64,000 nucleotides of DNA from contig NZ_JAMTCT010000013.1 in assembly GCF_024171995.1 (NCBI RefSeq), forward strand, positions 112,252 to 176,251, read 5' to 3'. Shown here piece after piece: positions 43,134 through 52,600 of this stretch. Below the pieces are notes generated by a model, which saw only the letters and a program-made list of their open reading frames with translations, did not search any database and was not told the origin of the DNA. Numbering within the stretch: the stretch's first letter is position 1; the number at the start of each line of letters is the position of its first letter. The stretch comes from Promicromonospora umidemergens. GTDB taxonomy: Bacteria > Actinomycetota > Actinomycetes > Actinomycetales > Cellulomonadaceae. Position numbers and translations under genes: made by a program.

Positions 43134-44299
43134 GACGGACCTCCAACCGGGCAAGCCGCCGGGCGGGCTTCGGAGAGCGGCTCGGCGGCCTGGCCGGCCA
43201 GCCAGGGCTCGGGGTCGATAGCCGGCTTCGTGAACCCGCCGGGGTGGACCTCGAGGTGCAGGTGTGGTCCGGTCGAGTCGCCGGTGGAACCGACACCAGC
43301 GATCTGTTGCCCGGCCCGGACCTGGTCGCCGTCAGCGACCAGGAACGAGCTGTCGAGCAGATGGAAGTACGCGGTCGCGATGTCCTGGCCATCGACGTGG
43401 TGGTCGATGACGATCATGTTGCCCGCGCCGGGGTAGGGGCCGGCGAACGACACGATGCCGTCGGCTACCGCGAGCACCGGTGTGCCAGGCGGGGCCGCGT
43501 AGTCGGTCCCCTCGTGCAGACGGGTCGTCTGGTGGATTGGGTGGAACCGGTACCCGAACCCGCTGAGCCGTCTTCCGGCGCCGTGGGGCAACGGGAACAC
43601 CACCTGCTCCGACGTCGGTGCTGTTGCTGCCGGCTCGTCCCTGGTGGGAGCGGATGCGTCAGCGCCGGGTCTGGTGATGGCCGTCAGGATCGCGCGGGCG
43701 ACGGGCTCGTAGGCCGCATACCGGTCAGGGAAGGCGCTGACCTCGACCGCCTGAGCTGCCGTACCTTTGGGTAGGTCCCGCCAACCGGGCACGTCGAGCA
43801 GGCCACGCGGTGACCGATTGTTTGGCCCGTCGGGGCCGCCGAAAAAGGCCTTGGCTTGGTACTGCGGGTCCATGAGCTCGGCGACGCTGCCCCACCCGGC
43901 GGCCGGGCGCATCTGGAACAGGCCCAGGCTGTCGTGATCGCTCGCGTTACCGTCGTGCGGGAACCGCGCCGAGGAAGGGTAGGCGCCGGTGTTGGCCAGC
44001 ATCCGCAACCGCGACTCGGTCAGCGCCGCCATCAACGCCACCAGGATCCCGTCCCGCCCGACGCCGTCGATCCGAGCGCCGACGTCGATGATGGTAGCCG
44101 CGTGCGAGAGCTGGACCCGGTCCAGGTGAACGCTGACACCATCAGCGGTGGTGGCGGTCAGCGCGTCGGGAACACCGGCCACGATTGGACCGCAGACAGC
44201 GCGCGACGTCGCCGAGGTGACCACAACGGCGCCGACCGCCACCAGCACCGGACCGGGCAGCAGCACCAGCACGGCCAGGAGCAGGAGGAGCTTGCGCAT
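43130..44299 (-). CDS. Cell-wall hydrolase: transglycosylase-like domain plus M23 peptidase
   Basis: 389 residues with an N-terminal signal or anchor (about 1-30). An SLT-like domain has the catalytic Glu in ALTESRLRML (E95), followed by SLGLFQMRP. A C-terminal M23 metallopeptidase has H262 and D266 (LHEGTD) and the GPHLHLE motif (about 344-350). Such VirB1/TraH-type enzymes open the peptidoglycan for the conjugation channel. It is in the pilin-like gene operon. Confidence 0.9.
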   Translation of the reverse strand: MRKLLLLLAVLVLLPGPVLVAVGAVVVTSATSRAVCGPIVAGVPDALTATTADGVSVHLDRVQLSHAATIIDVGARIDGVGRDGILVALMAALTESRLRMLANTGAYPSSARFPHDGNASDHDSLGLFQMRPAAGWGSVAELMDPQYQAKAFFGGPDGPNNRSPRGLLDVPGWRDLPKGTAAQAVEVSAFPDRYAAYEPVARAILTAITRPGADASAPTRDEPAATAPTSEQVVFPLPHGAGRRLSGFGYRFHPIHQTTRLHEGTDYAAPPGTPVLAVADGIVSFAGPYPGAGNMIVIDHHVDGQDIATAYFHLLDSSFLVADGDQVRAGQQIAGVGSTGDSTGPHLHLEVHPGGFTKPAIDPEPWLAGQAAEPLSEARPAACPVGGPS

Positions 44300-44316
44300 G
44301 GTTCACACCTCCCGGT

Positions 44317-44994
44317 TCAAAGCAGCCGCTCGCGGTCCAGGACCTCACCGGGGGCGCCCAGGCGCAGAACCGCACAGCCGTCCTCGGTGCAGGCCACGAA
44401 CACCGTCAGCGCCATGTCGGCGGAGGCGGACTGGAGCTCCCCGGCGACGTCTCCGGCGCGATGGAGCGTGCCGGAGACCGTGACCGCCGTGGCGCCCGGC
44501 GGCAGACCGTCGGTCTCGCCCCTGGTTTCGGCGTCCGTCCACTCCTCGGGCACGGCGGCAGTCTCGATGTCGAACCACTGGGCCGCCCGGTACTGGCGCA
44601 GCTGGTTCCACCACGCCTCGTCGGGCAGGTAAGCCTCCAGGTCAGTCACCAGGCCTGGCGTCTCGACGCCGGTCGGGTCCGCGACGGCAAGGATCTGCTC
44701 GACGATCGCGTCCCGGTCGTCGGTCGTGGTGTCCCAGGTGAACAGAAGGTCCGCGACGTGCCGAGCGAAGTCCGACGGCGTGGGGTCCGGCGCGGACTTG
44801 TCTTCGTGCGTGTCGGGAGCCCGGCTCGGGAGCACAGGTTCGGGGGCGGGGGTACTGGGCGCCATGGGTGATGGATGGGCCCCAGCGAGACCTTCGCTGG
44901 TGGACAGGTGAAGTCCTGTCGCGATGCCGATCATCGTCAGAGCGAGGATCGCCCCGGCCACCAGCCGATGGGCACGGATCCAGGCGCGGATCAT
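44317..44994 (-). CDS. Single-anchor exported protein of the transfer operon
   Basis: 225 residues from the ATG at 44994 (overlaps the ParB-like stop). An N-terminal membrane anchor (about 10-28) is followed by a Pro-rich linker and a folded outer domain (about 70-225). The domain arrangement, with YRAAQWFDIETAAV and a beta-rich end, resembles the NTF2-like outer domains of TcpC/VirB8-type proteins, but this is only a guess. It lies directly before the cell-wall hydrolase. Confidence 0.55.
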   Translation of the reverse strand: MIRAWIRAHRLVAGAILALTMIGIATGLHLSTSEGLAGAHPSPMAPSTPAPEPVLPSRAPDTHEDKSAPDPTPSDFARHVADLLFTWDTTTDDRDAIVEQILAVADPTGVETPGLVTDLEAYLPDEAWWNQLRQYRAAQWFDIETAAVPEEWTDAETRGETDGLPPGATAVTVSGTLHRAGDVAGELQSASADMALTVFVACTEDGCAVLRLGAPGEVLDRERLL

Positions 44995-46118
44995 GAGCGC
45001 ACTCCGATCGGGATGACCGAAGCCAGCCCTGAGGCAGACTCTGGTTCGGCCTTCCCGTCCGGCTGGTACGTGGTCCGGCGCTCGGGTTGGCCGTCCGTGT
45101 CGGGTGGTGTGGTCGGCAGCCCGGCCTCCTCGCGTGCCGCCTGTGCCTCGCGCAAGAAGCTGGCCAGGTTCTGTGACAGGTCGCGCACCGTGTTCCAGTC
45201 CGTCTCCGGCAGGGCAGGACCCAGGACGGCCGGGTCGTGCTCGTCCAGAAGGACCGCGGCCCCGCGCCACGTCATGACCCAGGCCCGCAACCCAGCCCGA
45301 GAGACCTTCGGTGCGGCCGACGACGACCGGGCCGGTGCCGACCGTGAACGGTCCGACGCCGCCTGCGACCGACCACCGGGCAGGCCGTCGGCGGCTGGGG
45401 CATGTGCGGCGAGCGCTGCCTGGACGCGTGCCCATTCAGGCTTGAGCGGGTGGCCCTCGTCGATGCGTGCGACGGCGTCGGCCGCCAGGGCTCGGACGTC
45501 CTTTGGTTGCTCGGGGTCCACTGCCAGGTCCATCAGCGTCCCGATCCGCTCGAGCGCGTGATAGCTCTTACGGCCCGCGACGAGCTGCGCGGCCTGTTCG
45601 CGAGCGTCGCCCGATGTGCCCAGTTCCTCCGGTTCCGGCTCGGAGCCGGAACCGTATTCGTCCGATTCGTCCAGCCCTTCGCTCCGGCCCCTGGTTTTGG
45701 TGCCTTGGCTCTCGGGACCGTCGCCGTTGTTGCTGGTGAACCAGTGCGCGGACTGTCGCCGTGCGGCTTCTTGCTGCAGGACGGTCTTCAGCTCCCGGAA
45801 CAGCGTGGCCTGCTCGGACTTCGTGTAGGCCTGCTGGAGAAAGTTCTCGTCATGCTCAGCCAAAACCGTGGTCGCGCCGTCGGACAGGCCGGGGCGCCAC
45901 CACGGGCGCGTGTGCGTCCAGCCGAGACGACGCATCGCCTCCAGCCGCCGCCACCCACACACCAGCACCAGCTCAGGCGTGAGCGTGATGGGCTGCAGCA
46001 GCCCGCGCTTGGCGATCGAGGCCATCAACGGTTCTAGGTCGCCGACGTCCTTGCGGTGCCGGACCCCGACCGTGATCGCGTCCAGCGCTACCTCCAGCGC
46101 GCCTATCTGCTCACCCAT
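44991..46118 (-). CDS. ParB-like nuclease-domain protein
   Basis: 375 residues starting MGEQIGALEVAL. Residues about 25-70 match the ParB/sulfiredoxin N-terminal domain: LEPLMASIAKRGLLQPITLTPE, then LVLVCGWRRLEAMRRLGW. The rest is helical with an acidic, Ser-rich middle. ParB-like proteins in such positions may control plasmid segregation or transfer genes; a partner ParA is not seen next to it. Overlaps the upstream gene by 8 bp. Confidence 0.78.
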   Translation of the reverse strand: MGEQIGALEVALDAITVGVRHRKDVGDLEPLMASIAKRGLLQPITLTPELVLVCGWRRLEAMRRLGWTHTRPWWRPGLSDGATTVLAEHDENFLQQAYTKSEQATLFRELKTVLQQEAARRQSAHWFTSNNGDGPESQGTKTRGRSEGLDESDEYGSGSEPEPEELGTSGDAREQAAQLVAGRKSYHALERIGTLMDLAVDPEQPKDVRALAADAVARIDEGHPLKPEWARVQAALAAHAPAADGLPGGRSQAASDRSRSAPARSSSAAPKVSRAGLRAWVMTWRGAAVLLDEHDPAVLGPALPETDWNTVRDLSQNLASFLREAQAAREEAGLPTTPPDTDGQPERRTTYQPDGKAEPESASGLASVIPIGVRS

Positions 46119-47052
46119 GACGCACCCCCACCGGGCGGGCATCCCGCTTGCTCAGAGCAGCCACCAGGCCGGCGTCGTCCAGCAGATCCACCGGACGCTC
46201 ACCGAGGACCGCGCGTGCCAGCAGGCCCGGCTGTCCGGGCTCGCCGAGCAGGACGCGGCACAACCGAACCCAGATGCGGTGGTCCAGCCCGAGCAACTGC
46301 AGCGGAGTGACTTCGCGACGCAGGTACTCGAAGGCCGTGCCCTGGCTTCCCGCGATGCGCAGCCGCTCGCACACGTAATCCACGCCCACCCGGGCGACCT
46401 CCGGCGGCCAGCCCGTGGCGGTCAGCACCGTGCGGACCGTGATCAGCCCGACCCGCACATCCAGCGGCGTCATCTCGGCCCCCGCGGTCCCGGACACCGT
46501 TGCAGGCCCAGGGAGGTCGTCCTGAGGCGTCGAGGCGGCCCGCTCGACGGCGTCCGGAATGCTGGAGTCGGGGTCGAGGTCACAGAACCTGGCGATGTCG
46601 TGATCGCCGGAGTGCATCAGCCGGCGCGCCTGGTCGGTCGAGCACAGCAGACGGTGGGCACGATCCTGGGCCTGCAGGGTGCGCTGCACCGCCGTAGTGA
46701 CAACAGCCCACGGGTCGTCCGCGTCCAGGATCGACGGCACCGCCAACACCTCGAACGCAGCGCTTACCGCGTCCTGCGGGCTCTGCCCGTTACGGCGGGC
46801 CAACGCGCCGTACTTGTCCTGGCAGAACGCCAGTAGCGCAGGCACGCCCGGGTGTGACCGCCACCCGTCCTTGCCGCCGCGGTAGACGGCGACCAGTAGC
46901 CGCCGCAGCCCTTGCGGATCAGCAAACCCTGGCCGGTCACCGCCTGTGTTCTTCATGCTCCGGATTGGCGTCGGCCTCGAGGGGCCGTGGTGCCGGGGAG
47001 CGGAGGCGCTCACGGCGCGGACCGGGGTATCCGTGGTCTCGATGACGGTCAT
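46111..47052 (-). CDS. Hypothetical helical protein
   Basis: 313 residues, unrecognised. It starts in a TGATG overlap with the upstream stop and overlaps the ParB-like gene by 8 bp. The sequence is helical and contains a repeated Ala/Arg-rich pattern with a possible HTH near the middle (PPEVARVGVDYVCERLRIA). The tight coupling with prim-pol and ParB-like genes suggests replication or maintenance. Confidence 0.6.
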   Translation of the reverse strand: MTVIETTDTPVRAVSASAPRHHGPSRPTPIRSMKNTGGDRPGFADPQGLRRLLVAVYRGGKDGWRSHPGVPALLAFCQDKYGALARRNGQSPQDAVSAAFEVLAVPSILDADDPWAVVTTAVQRTLQAQDRAHRLLCSTDQARRLMHSGDHDIARFCDLDPDSSIPDAVERAASTPQDDLPGPATVSGTAGAEMTPLDVRVGLITVRTVLTATGWPPEVARVGVDYVCERLRIAGSQGTAFEYLRREVTPLQLLGLDHRIWVRLCRVLLGEPGQPGLLARAVLGERPVDLLDDAGLVAALSKRDARPVGVRHG

Positions 47053-47438
47053 CAGAGCTCAACCCCCTCGACACCTGCGGCCAGACGGCGGGCGGGCGCG
47101 GAGCTCGGGGCCAAGCGCCGTCGCGCCGCCTTGGCTGCCTTGAACGGAGCGTTGCGCACCGTGCGCAGCAAGTGCGCGTGCAGGTCCACGCCGCGCACCG
47201 CGAGTCGGGCGACCCGGGGGTCGGCGTACAGGTCTGCCAGCCGGGTCCAGTGCACGCGCCGGGACGCCTCGGCCTCCTCGCCGACGGCAGGGTCGGTGTG
47301 CTGGGACGGGTCGCCGTGCACCGCGAACGGGTTCGGCTCGGTCTGCTGCGGCGTGGTCTGCTGTGGTGAGACTGGCTTGGTGTCGTGCTGGACGTGGTGC
47401 TGGTACGGGGCGTGCTCCTGGTTGTACGGGGCGTTCAT
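47052..47438 (-). CDS. Small hypothetical protein with Gln/His-rich N-terminus
   Basis: 128 residues starting MNAPYNQEHAPYQHH; overlaps the prim-pol stop (ATGA). The first 55 residues are low-complexity (Gln, His, Pro), the rest basic and helical (AVRGVDLHAHLLRTV, AAKAARRRLAPSS). Unrecognised; perhaps a nucleic-acid-binding accessory to prim-pol. Confidence 0.58.
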   Translation of the reverse strand: MNAPYNQEHAPYQHHVQHDTKPVSPQQTTPQQTEPNPFAVHGDPSQHTDPAVGEEAEASRRVHWTRLADLYADPRVARLAVRGVDLHAHLLRTVRNAPFKAAKAARRRLAPSSAPARRLAAGVEGVEL

Positions 47439-48382
47439 GAGATCACCGCCTGGGGAGGGTTCGGGCGGCGTCGGCCGCCCGGCGCGAACGTGCTGGATTC
47501 CCGACCCGGACTCGGGGTTGGGTGTGCGGCATGCGGGTGCGCATGTCGGTACGCGTTGCGGATCGTGCGTTCGGCCTCCCTGGGCGACAGGCCGAGCTGG
47601 ACCGCCGCGGAGCCGAGCGTGCTCAGCGCGACGTCGTAGTCGTGGTTCTCCTCGGCCAGGCGGCACGCAGCCCAGAACAGGCGCGCGTGGCGGTAGCCGG
47701 GCTCGGACAGGAGGTAGCGGGCCAACCGTTCAGCAGCAGCCCGTGGGTCGCCGTCCGTGACCGGGGCGACGACAGGGCGAGGACGTGGCGGCTGCAGGAA
47801 GTCGCGCAGCGCACCCCCGTCGACCGGGGACGGCGGACCTGAGGCGACCGTGGCGAGCCGGTAGGTGCCCGACGTGCCGTCGTCGTACTCGACGTAGGAA
47901 GGCGGCACGACGATGTACCCGCCGTCGGACCGGAAGTCGACGTGCACCTTGGGAAGCTGCCACGAGCGCTGCTCGATCCCCGGGTTCGGGTGGAAGGCAT
48001 GCAGGCCGTCGTGCGGGGTGTGGACGGTGAACGCCCAACCGCCGGTGAGCCCGTGCTGGATTGCCTTGTCGAACGCTGCCTCTCCGGAGCCGGTCTCGTG
48101 GGTGTCGACGTCCACGACGTCGAACCCGGAGACCCGACCGGTCGGGATCGCGACGTTCGCGTCCGGCCACTGCCGCCACATCCACGCCACCGTCCCGGGG
48201 TCAGTCGTGGCGTCCTGAAACCCGCGCCTGGTCCGTGGATGCTTCGCCCGCGGAACGCATGGGAAGACCGGGACGCCCGCCCGCGCCAGCGCATGCGCTG
48301 CGTCCGCGGTCGACGGCGCACGGAATGCCGCGACCACCGCATGGGTGCGCTGGTCGAGATCCGTGGGCTGGGGCGTGTCCAT
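47435..48382 (-). CDS. Bifunctional primase/polymerase (prim-pol)
   Basis: 315 residues from the ATG at 48382 (GTG at 48391 is the alternative). The prim-pol domain covers most of the protein: ALARAGVPVFPCVPRAKHP, then the metal-binding DVD (91-93) in FDVVDVDTH, and HVDFRSDGGYIVVPPS. A C-terminal helical part follows (about 215-315), but no helicase domain. Prim-pols start DNA synthesis and are common on actinobacterial plasmids and phage-like elements. It heads the overlapping run prim-pol, small protein, helical protein, ParB-like protein. Confidence 0.85.
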   Translation of the reverse strand: MDTPQPTDLDQRTHAVVAAFRAPSTADAAHALARAGVPVFPCVPRAKHPRTRRGFQDATTDPGTVAWMWRQWPDANVAIPTGRVSGFDVVDVDTHETGSGEAAFDKAIQHGLTGGWAFTVHTPHDGLHAFHPNPGIEQRSWQLPKVHVDFRSDGGYIVVPPSYVEYDDGTSGTYRLATVASGPPSPVDGGALRDFLQPPRPRPVVAPVTDGDPRAAAERLARYLLSEPGYRHARLFWAACRLAEENHDYDVALSTLGSAAVQLGLSPREAERTIRNAYRHAHPHAAHPTPSPGRESSTFAPGGRRRPNPPQAVIS

Positions 48383-48403
48383 GCCAGCCACGCTGACACC
48401 CGA

Positions 48404-48436
48404 AAATCGCGTAAATCGCGACCAGTGCTAATCGCA
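48404..48436. promoter_or_regulatory. Short AAATCGCG repeats upstream of prim-pol
   Basis: AAATCGCG occurs at 48404-48411 and 48413-48420, nine bases apart, with a variant TAATCGCA at 48429-48436, just upstream of the prim-pol start. This more AT-rich patch could be an operator or a small origin-like iteron set. Confidence 0.4.
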
Positions 48437-48655
48437 TATGGGTGATGGCGCGAATAGAAACTGCAGGTCACAAACGCAGTTGCGCGGCTGGCGCCCAGGG
48501 CGGCTTCCAACAGGGATGCGAGGTAGCGAATGCGGCGACGGGACCGTGTAGTTGTTGTGTCCCAGCGCGGGTGTCAGTTGGCGGATGGACGGCTGGTCGC
48601 TGCTTGCGAAGTTGATGTCGTTACTGCCGGACCATCTGACCACGGTGCCTTGTCG

Positions 48656-48916
48656 TTATCGCCAGGACCACCGGCGGGAAAGCCTGATGAAGGCGTTGGA
48701 CCTCTCGTACGTGCCCTCCATGATCTGCGTTCGTTCGAGGGCGGAACGGCCCCCGTAGACGAACCAGATGAACCCTGCGTCACGCACGTCAGCGAGCCAC
48801 CTCGCCGGCACGCTGGAGCGTGGGCAGGCGAACACGGAGTTCTTGTCGCCATCCAGCACACGGAGCGACGTTCGACCAATCGAGACTCGCCAGCGCCTCG
48901 TCATGGGTATCTGCAT
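48656..48916 (-). CDS. Possible small hypothetical protein
   Basis: 86 residues, isolated between prim-pol and the repeat protein. The sequence is varied and non-repetitive (DGDKNSVFACP, GFIWFVYGGRSALER), which is unlike the Arg/Pro-rich frames typical of antisense reading. No clear ribosome-binding sequence and no family. The flanking stretches 48437-48655 and 48917-49179 show no gene. Confidence 0.35.
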   Translation of the reverse strand: MQIPMTRRWRVSIGRTSLRVLDGDKNSVFACPRSSVPARWLADVRDAGFIWFVYGGRSALERTQIMEGTYERSNAFIRLSRRWSWR

Positions 48917-49179
48917 GCCCAGCTGTGGCGGCGGTACCCCCGCCGCCCCGCGCGCGATCCGTCATCCTGACCCCTTGGGTTTCGCACCAGCGTCAACGTG
49001 GCCAGTTCTACACGGAGCCACCGACATCGAAGTCTGACGAGTCCATGCCGTGCAGGCCCGCTCAACTTCCTAGGCGACCGCCAGTCGGAGCGCGAGATTC
49101 GTTGTGGTATCCGGCGGCCGGCACCGGACCCGAAGTCTGGCCTTTGATGGGGGCAGGTTCAACGACTTCGGTGGGAGGG

Positions 49180-49575
49180 TCAGCGCCAGTCGCGGGTCGT
49201 GCGAGTGCTGTTCAAGCGTTCTAGCTGGGCGGTGGCGGCATCGCGTACCCGCTGATCGGTGTCGACTGCGAGGATCTCTAGCGACGCACCAGTGACGGAG
49301 GGAAACGTCGCGATCCGAAGGCGGATGGCGGGGTCGCGGTGCGTCATGTACCGGGAGGCGATGCCCTCGCTGCATGACGGGTGATCGAGGATGGCATGGA
49401 CGAGTTCGACGTCGGCGTCACGCTCGCGATTGCCCGGCGCGATTGTCGCGAGCATCTCCCCGGTCAAGGTGGGATCGGCGGCCAAGCCGAGTAGCTCAGT
49501 CAGGTCGCCGCGTCCGGCGGCCTGTGCGCATTGCTGGTACTTCGCGAGCAGTCGAGCCTTCTTCGTGGTGCCCAT
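49180..49575 (-). CDS. Hypothetical HEAT-like repeat protein
   Basis: 131 residues. Helical repeats like LLGLAADPTLTGEMLATIA, VHAILDHPSCSEGIASRYM and ASLEILAVDTDQRVRDAATAQL have the spacing and D-P / R-D-A-A pattern of HEAT-like or variant leucine-rich repeats. Probably a small binding protein. It is followed by a 110-bp gap and the large LysM protein; no shared operon is evident. Confidence 0.6.
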   Translation of the reverse strand: MGTTKKARLLAKYQQCAQAAGRGDLTELLGLAADPTLTGEMLATIAPGNRERDADVELVHAILDHPSCSEGIASRYMTHRDPAIRLRIATFPSVTGASLEILAVDTDQRVRDAATAQLERLNSTRTTRDWR

Positions 49576-49684
49576 AGCGCAACTATCGAACGCTTGTTCT
49601 ATTCAAGTCAAGGCGGACTACACCAGCCGTCGGCCGAAGTCTGCGATGAACGTCCGCGCGGCGTGGCAGGCAGCCCAGACCGCA

Positions 49685-52600
49685 CTACTTCTCGTCGGGG
49701 CGAGCCGTGGCCTCTACTCGTTCGGCGGCGTAGCCGTCGTGGGCCTCGGTAATCCGTTGCGTGCGTTCGCTGGGTCCGGTCGGGCCGGTCTCGTCGTCAT
49801 TGCGTGTCCAGAGCTCTGCGGCGATCTGCCGTGCCTGGTCGGGGTGCCCTTCGGCGAGGGTGGTGAGCCGGTCGTCGGCGGCGAGTGCTTCGCTGGCAGG
49901 GTCGCACGCGCGCCAGGTTTCGCACGCGCGGCGCGCCAGGGCCAGGTCGCCGTCGAGGATGGCACGCGTGACGACCAGGTGCGCCACGTCTCCGATCAGA
50001 GCGGTGTACTGATCGGCCAGGCCTTCGCTCTCGGCGGCCCACAGCCACCGGGGGTCATCCTTGGCGAGGGTGAAGGGTCTCCCGCCGACCAGTTCCAGGG
50101 CCGTCACGAGGTCGGGCAGGCCGTCCGCGCCGCGTCGGATGGCTCGCTGGTAGAGGCGGCGGAAGAGGTGGGCGTCGACCAGGGCGTTTTCGATTCGGTA
50201 CAGGTGCGGAGGATCGTCTGCTTTTGGCCGGCCCGCCTTGCCGTGCGGAATGCGCGACGTGCCGTCAGGTCGGGTCCCGAGGTAGTGGCGCAGGCTCGTG
50301 ATCCGGTAGCGGACGTCGTTGCTGACCGCGCCGGTGACCAGCTCGACCTGTTCGAGCGTCACTCCCCGGGGGTGCAGCGCGATGAACGCTGCCAGGTGGG
50401 TGAACATCGACTCTCGTTCCGTGACCGCCTTGATCGCCTTGCGCACGGTCGGGGTCGGGTCGGTGATCGCCGGTCCGGCGCCCCACATCGACACGGCGCC
50501 CAGGACCTCGATACGTGGTCTGTCGGTGTCCTGGTTCCACCAGTCGGCCAGGTCCTGATCCAGAGCCGCGTCCATGTCCGCCTGATCGTGTCGAGCGACC
50601 TCGTCACCGACACGACTTAGGCCCTCGCCGTCGGGGCGGGCGTCGGCCGGCTGGACGACGGGCGCGAGTCGGGAGAGGTCCTCGCGAGTGTTCGCGGTCC
50701 GGGTGATGTACTCGACGTCGGTGCCCGGCAGGATCGACCAAGGCCCCGCCGCGGTGTCGGGATCGTCCGGACGCTCGGTCACCTGAACCGTGGGCGCGGT
50801 GGCGTCGTCCGCGATCGCTCGTCCGGTGATGGTGTCGGCGAGCGGGTTGGCAACGTCGGACGGGTCCCGGGTGACCTCGACGAGACGGGCACAGGCGGCC
50901 AGCTCTTCGCCGCTTATCCGGGCCGGGACCAGGTCCAGGTCGAGTCCCGCGTCCGGCAGTTCGATCCGCAGTCGTCCGTCCAGCATTGCCAGGACGACGT
51001 CGTCGGGCCGTGGCTCGACGCCGAGCGTGATCACGACAGCACTGGCCCGGCCAGGGTGAGCATGGATCGCGGTTCCGAGGGCACTGAGCTCGTCACTGGG
51101 CTTGGTGGTCACGACGGCGTGGAACCACTCGTGGTCCTCGCCCGGCGTCTCGCTGGCGCTGTGGCGCACATAGGTGGTGATCGGGTCGAGGAACGCGGTG
51201 TCCTCGTCCTCCTCGACCCGGTACTGCGACAGTCCGGCGGCGCCGTGCCCGATGCCGGCGGCGTGGGTGGTGAGGTTGACCGTCCACGGGTTCACGGCGA
51301 GCTCGGCGACCAGGTGCCTGCCGAACGCGATCACGTTTTCGTCGTCTCCGGTCACCGCGACGGTCCGCAGGTGCTCGAGGTCGAGCAGCCAGGCGTGCCC
51401 GTCCTGGTCGACCCCGACGGTGACCAGTACCGGGTACGGCACCAGGTCCCGGCACTCCTGTGGAGCCGCGGCTAAGGGCGTCGCCCACCGCGTGCCGTCA
51501 CCGGTCCATGGTTCAGGCAGTGTGGCGGGTGCGGTCAGGTGCAGGACCGCCTGGTCGGCGGTGAGCTCGACGGCGGCGAGTTGTGGGCGGGGGAGGCCGG
51601 ACACGAGGTGGGGGCCGGCCAGGGCGCGCAGGAGGCGGTCCAGGCGCTGCACGTCGGACACGCGGTCGCCGCCGACGAATCTCGCCGTGGCGACGGCGGG
51701 CACCAGGTCGGGCGGGGTCGGCGCAACCATGCGGCCGGGCCGGCGCAACCGCTCCCGGCGGCTGCGCGCGCGGGTGACTGTGACGTGCAGACCGGCGGCC
51801 AGGATCGCGCCGCCGGCCGCGACACCGGGCAGTAACCACGCCGAAGCCTCGTCCTCGGCGTCCTGCGAGGACCCCTCTGCCTGGCCGGTCTCGTCGTCGT
51901 CCTCGTTGGAGCCCTGATCATCGACCTGCGGCGTGGGGGTGACCCAGGGGGAGTCTGCGCGCGAGCCCGTAGGCCCCGGCACGGCAGGACGATCCTCAGC
52001 CTGATCGTCGTTATCTGCGTCTGGACGGGGAACCGGGGCGGGCTCGCCGGATGCGTTCCGAGTCGGTTTGGGCTGCGTCGGATGGGCACCCTGGGACGGG
52101 AGCTCCTTGTGCGCGGCGAAGTCTGTCTCGGGCTCGGCGGCTCGAGAGCCGGGCAGCGTGAGGATCCACCCCGGCTTGATGTGGTCGGGATCGGTGAGGT
52201 GCTCGCCGCCGGGTTGGACGGTGTCCTTTGATGCCTGGGCGATGGTCGTGTACCTGGCAGGGTCGCCGTAGTGGTCCCGTGCGATCCCGGTCAGGGTCTC
52301 TCCGGGACGGACCGTGTGCTTCGCACTGTCCGTGCCCTCGGCCTCGTCATCACGGGTGTCCGGTGTTGAGTCGGGCAGCAGGATGGTCGCCCCGGCGGGC
52401 AAGAGACCAGGGTTGGGCCCGAGGGTGTCCCTGTTGAGGTCGTGGATCTCGGTGTAGCGACGTCCATCGCCAAACCTCGACTCGGCCAGACCCCACAGCG
52501 TGTCGCCCCGTCGCACCACGTACGACACAACCCGAGCCTCCGGACGACTGACGGCCTCGTCACCAGCGTGTCCCTTGGTCCTCGCCGAGGCGGCCGGCGC

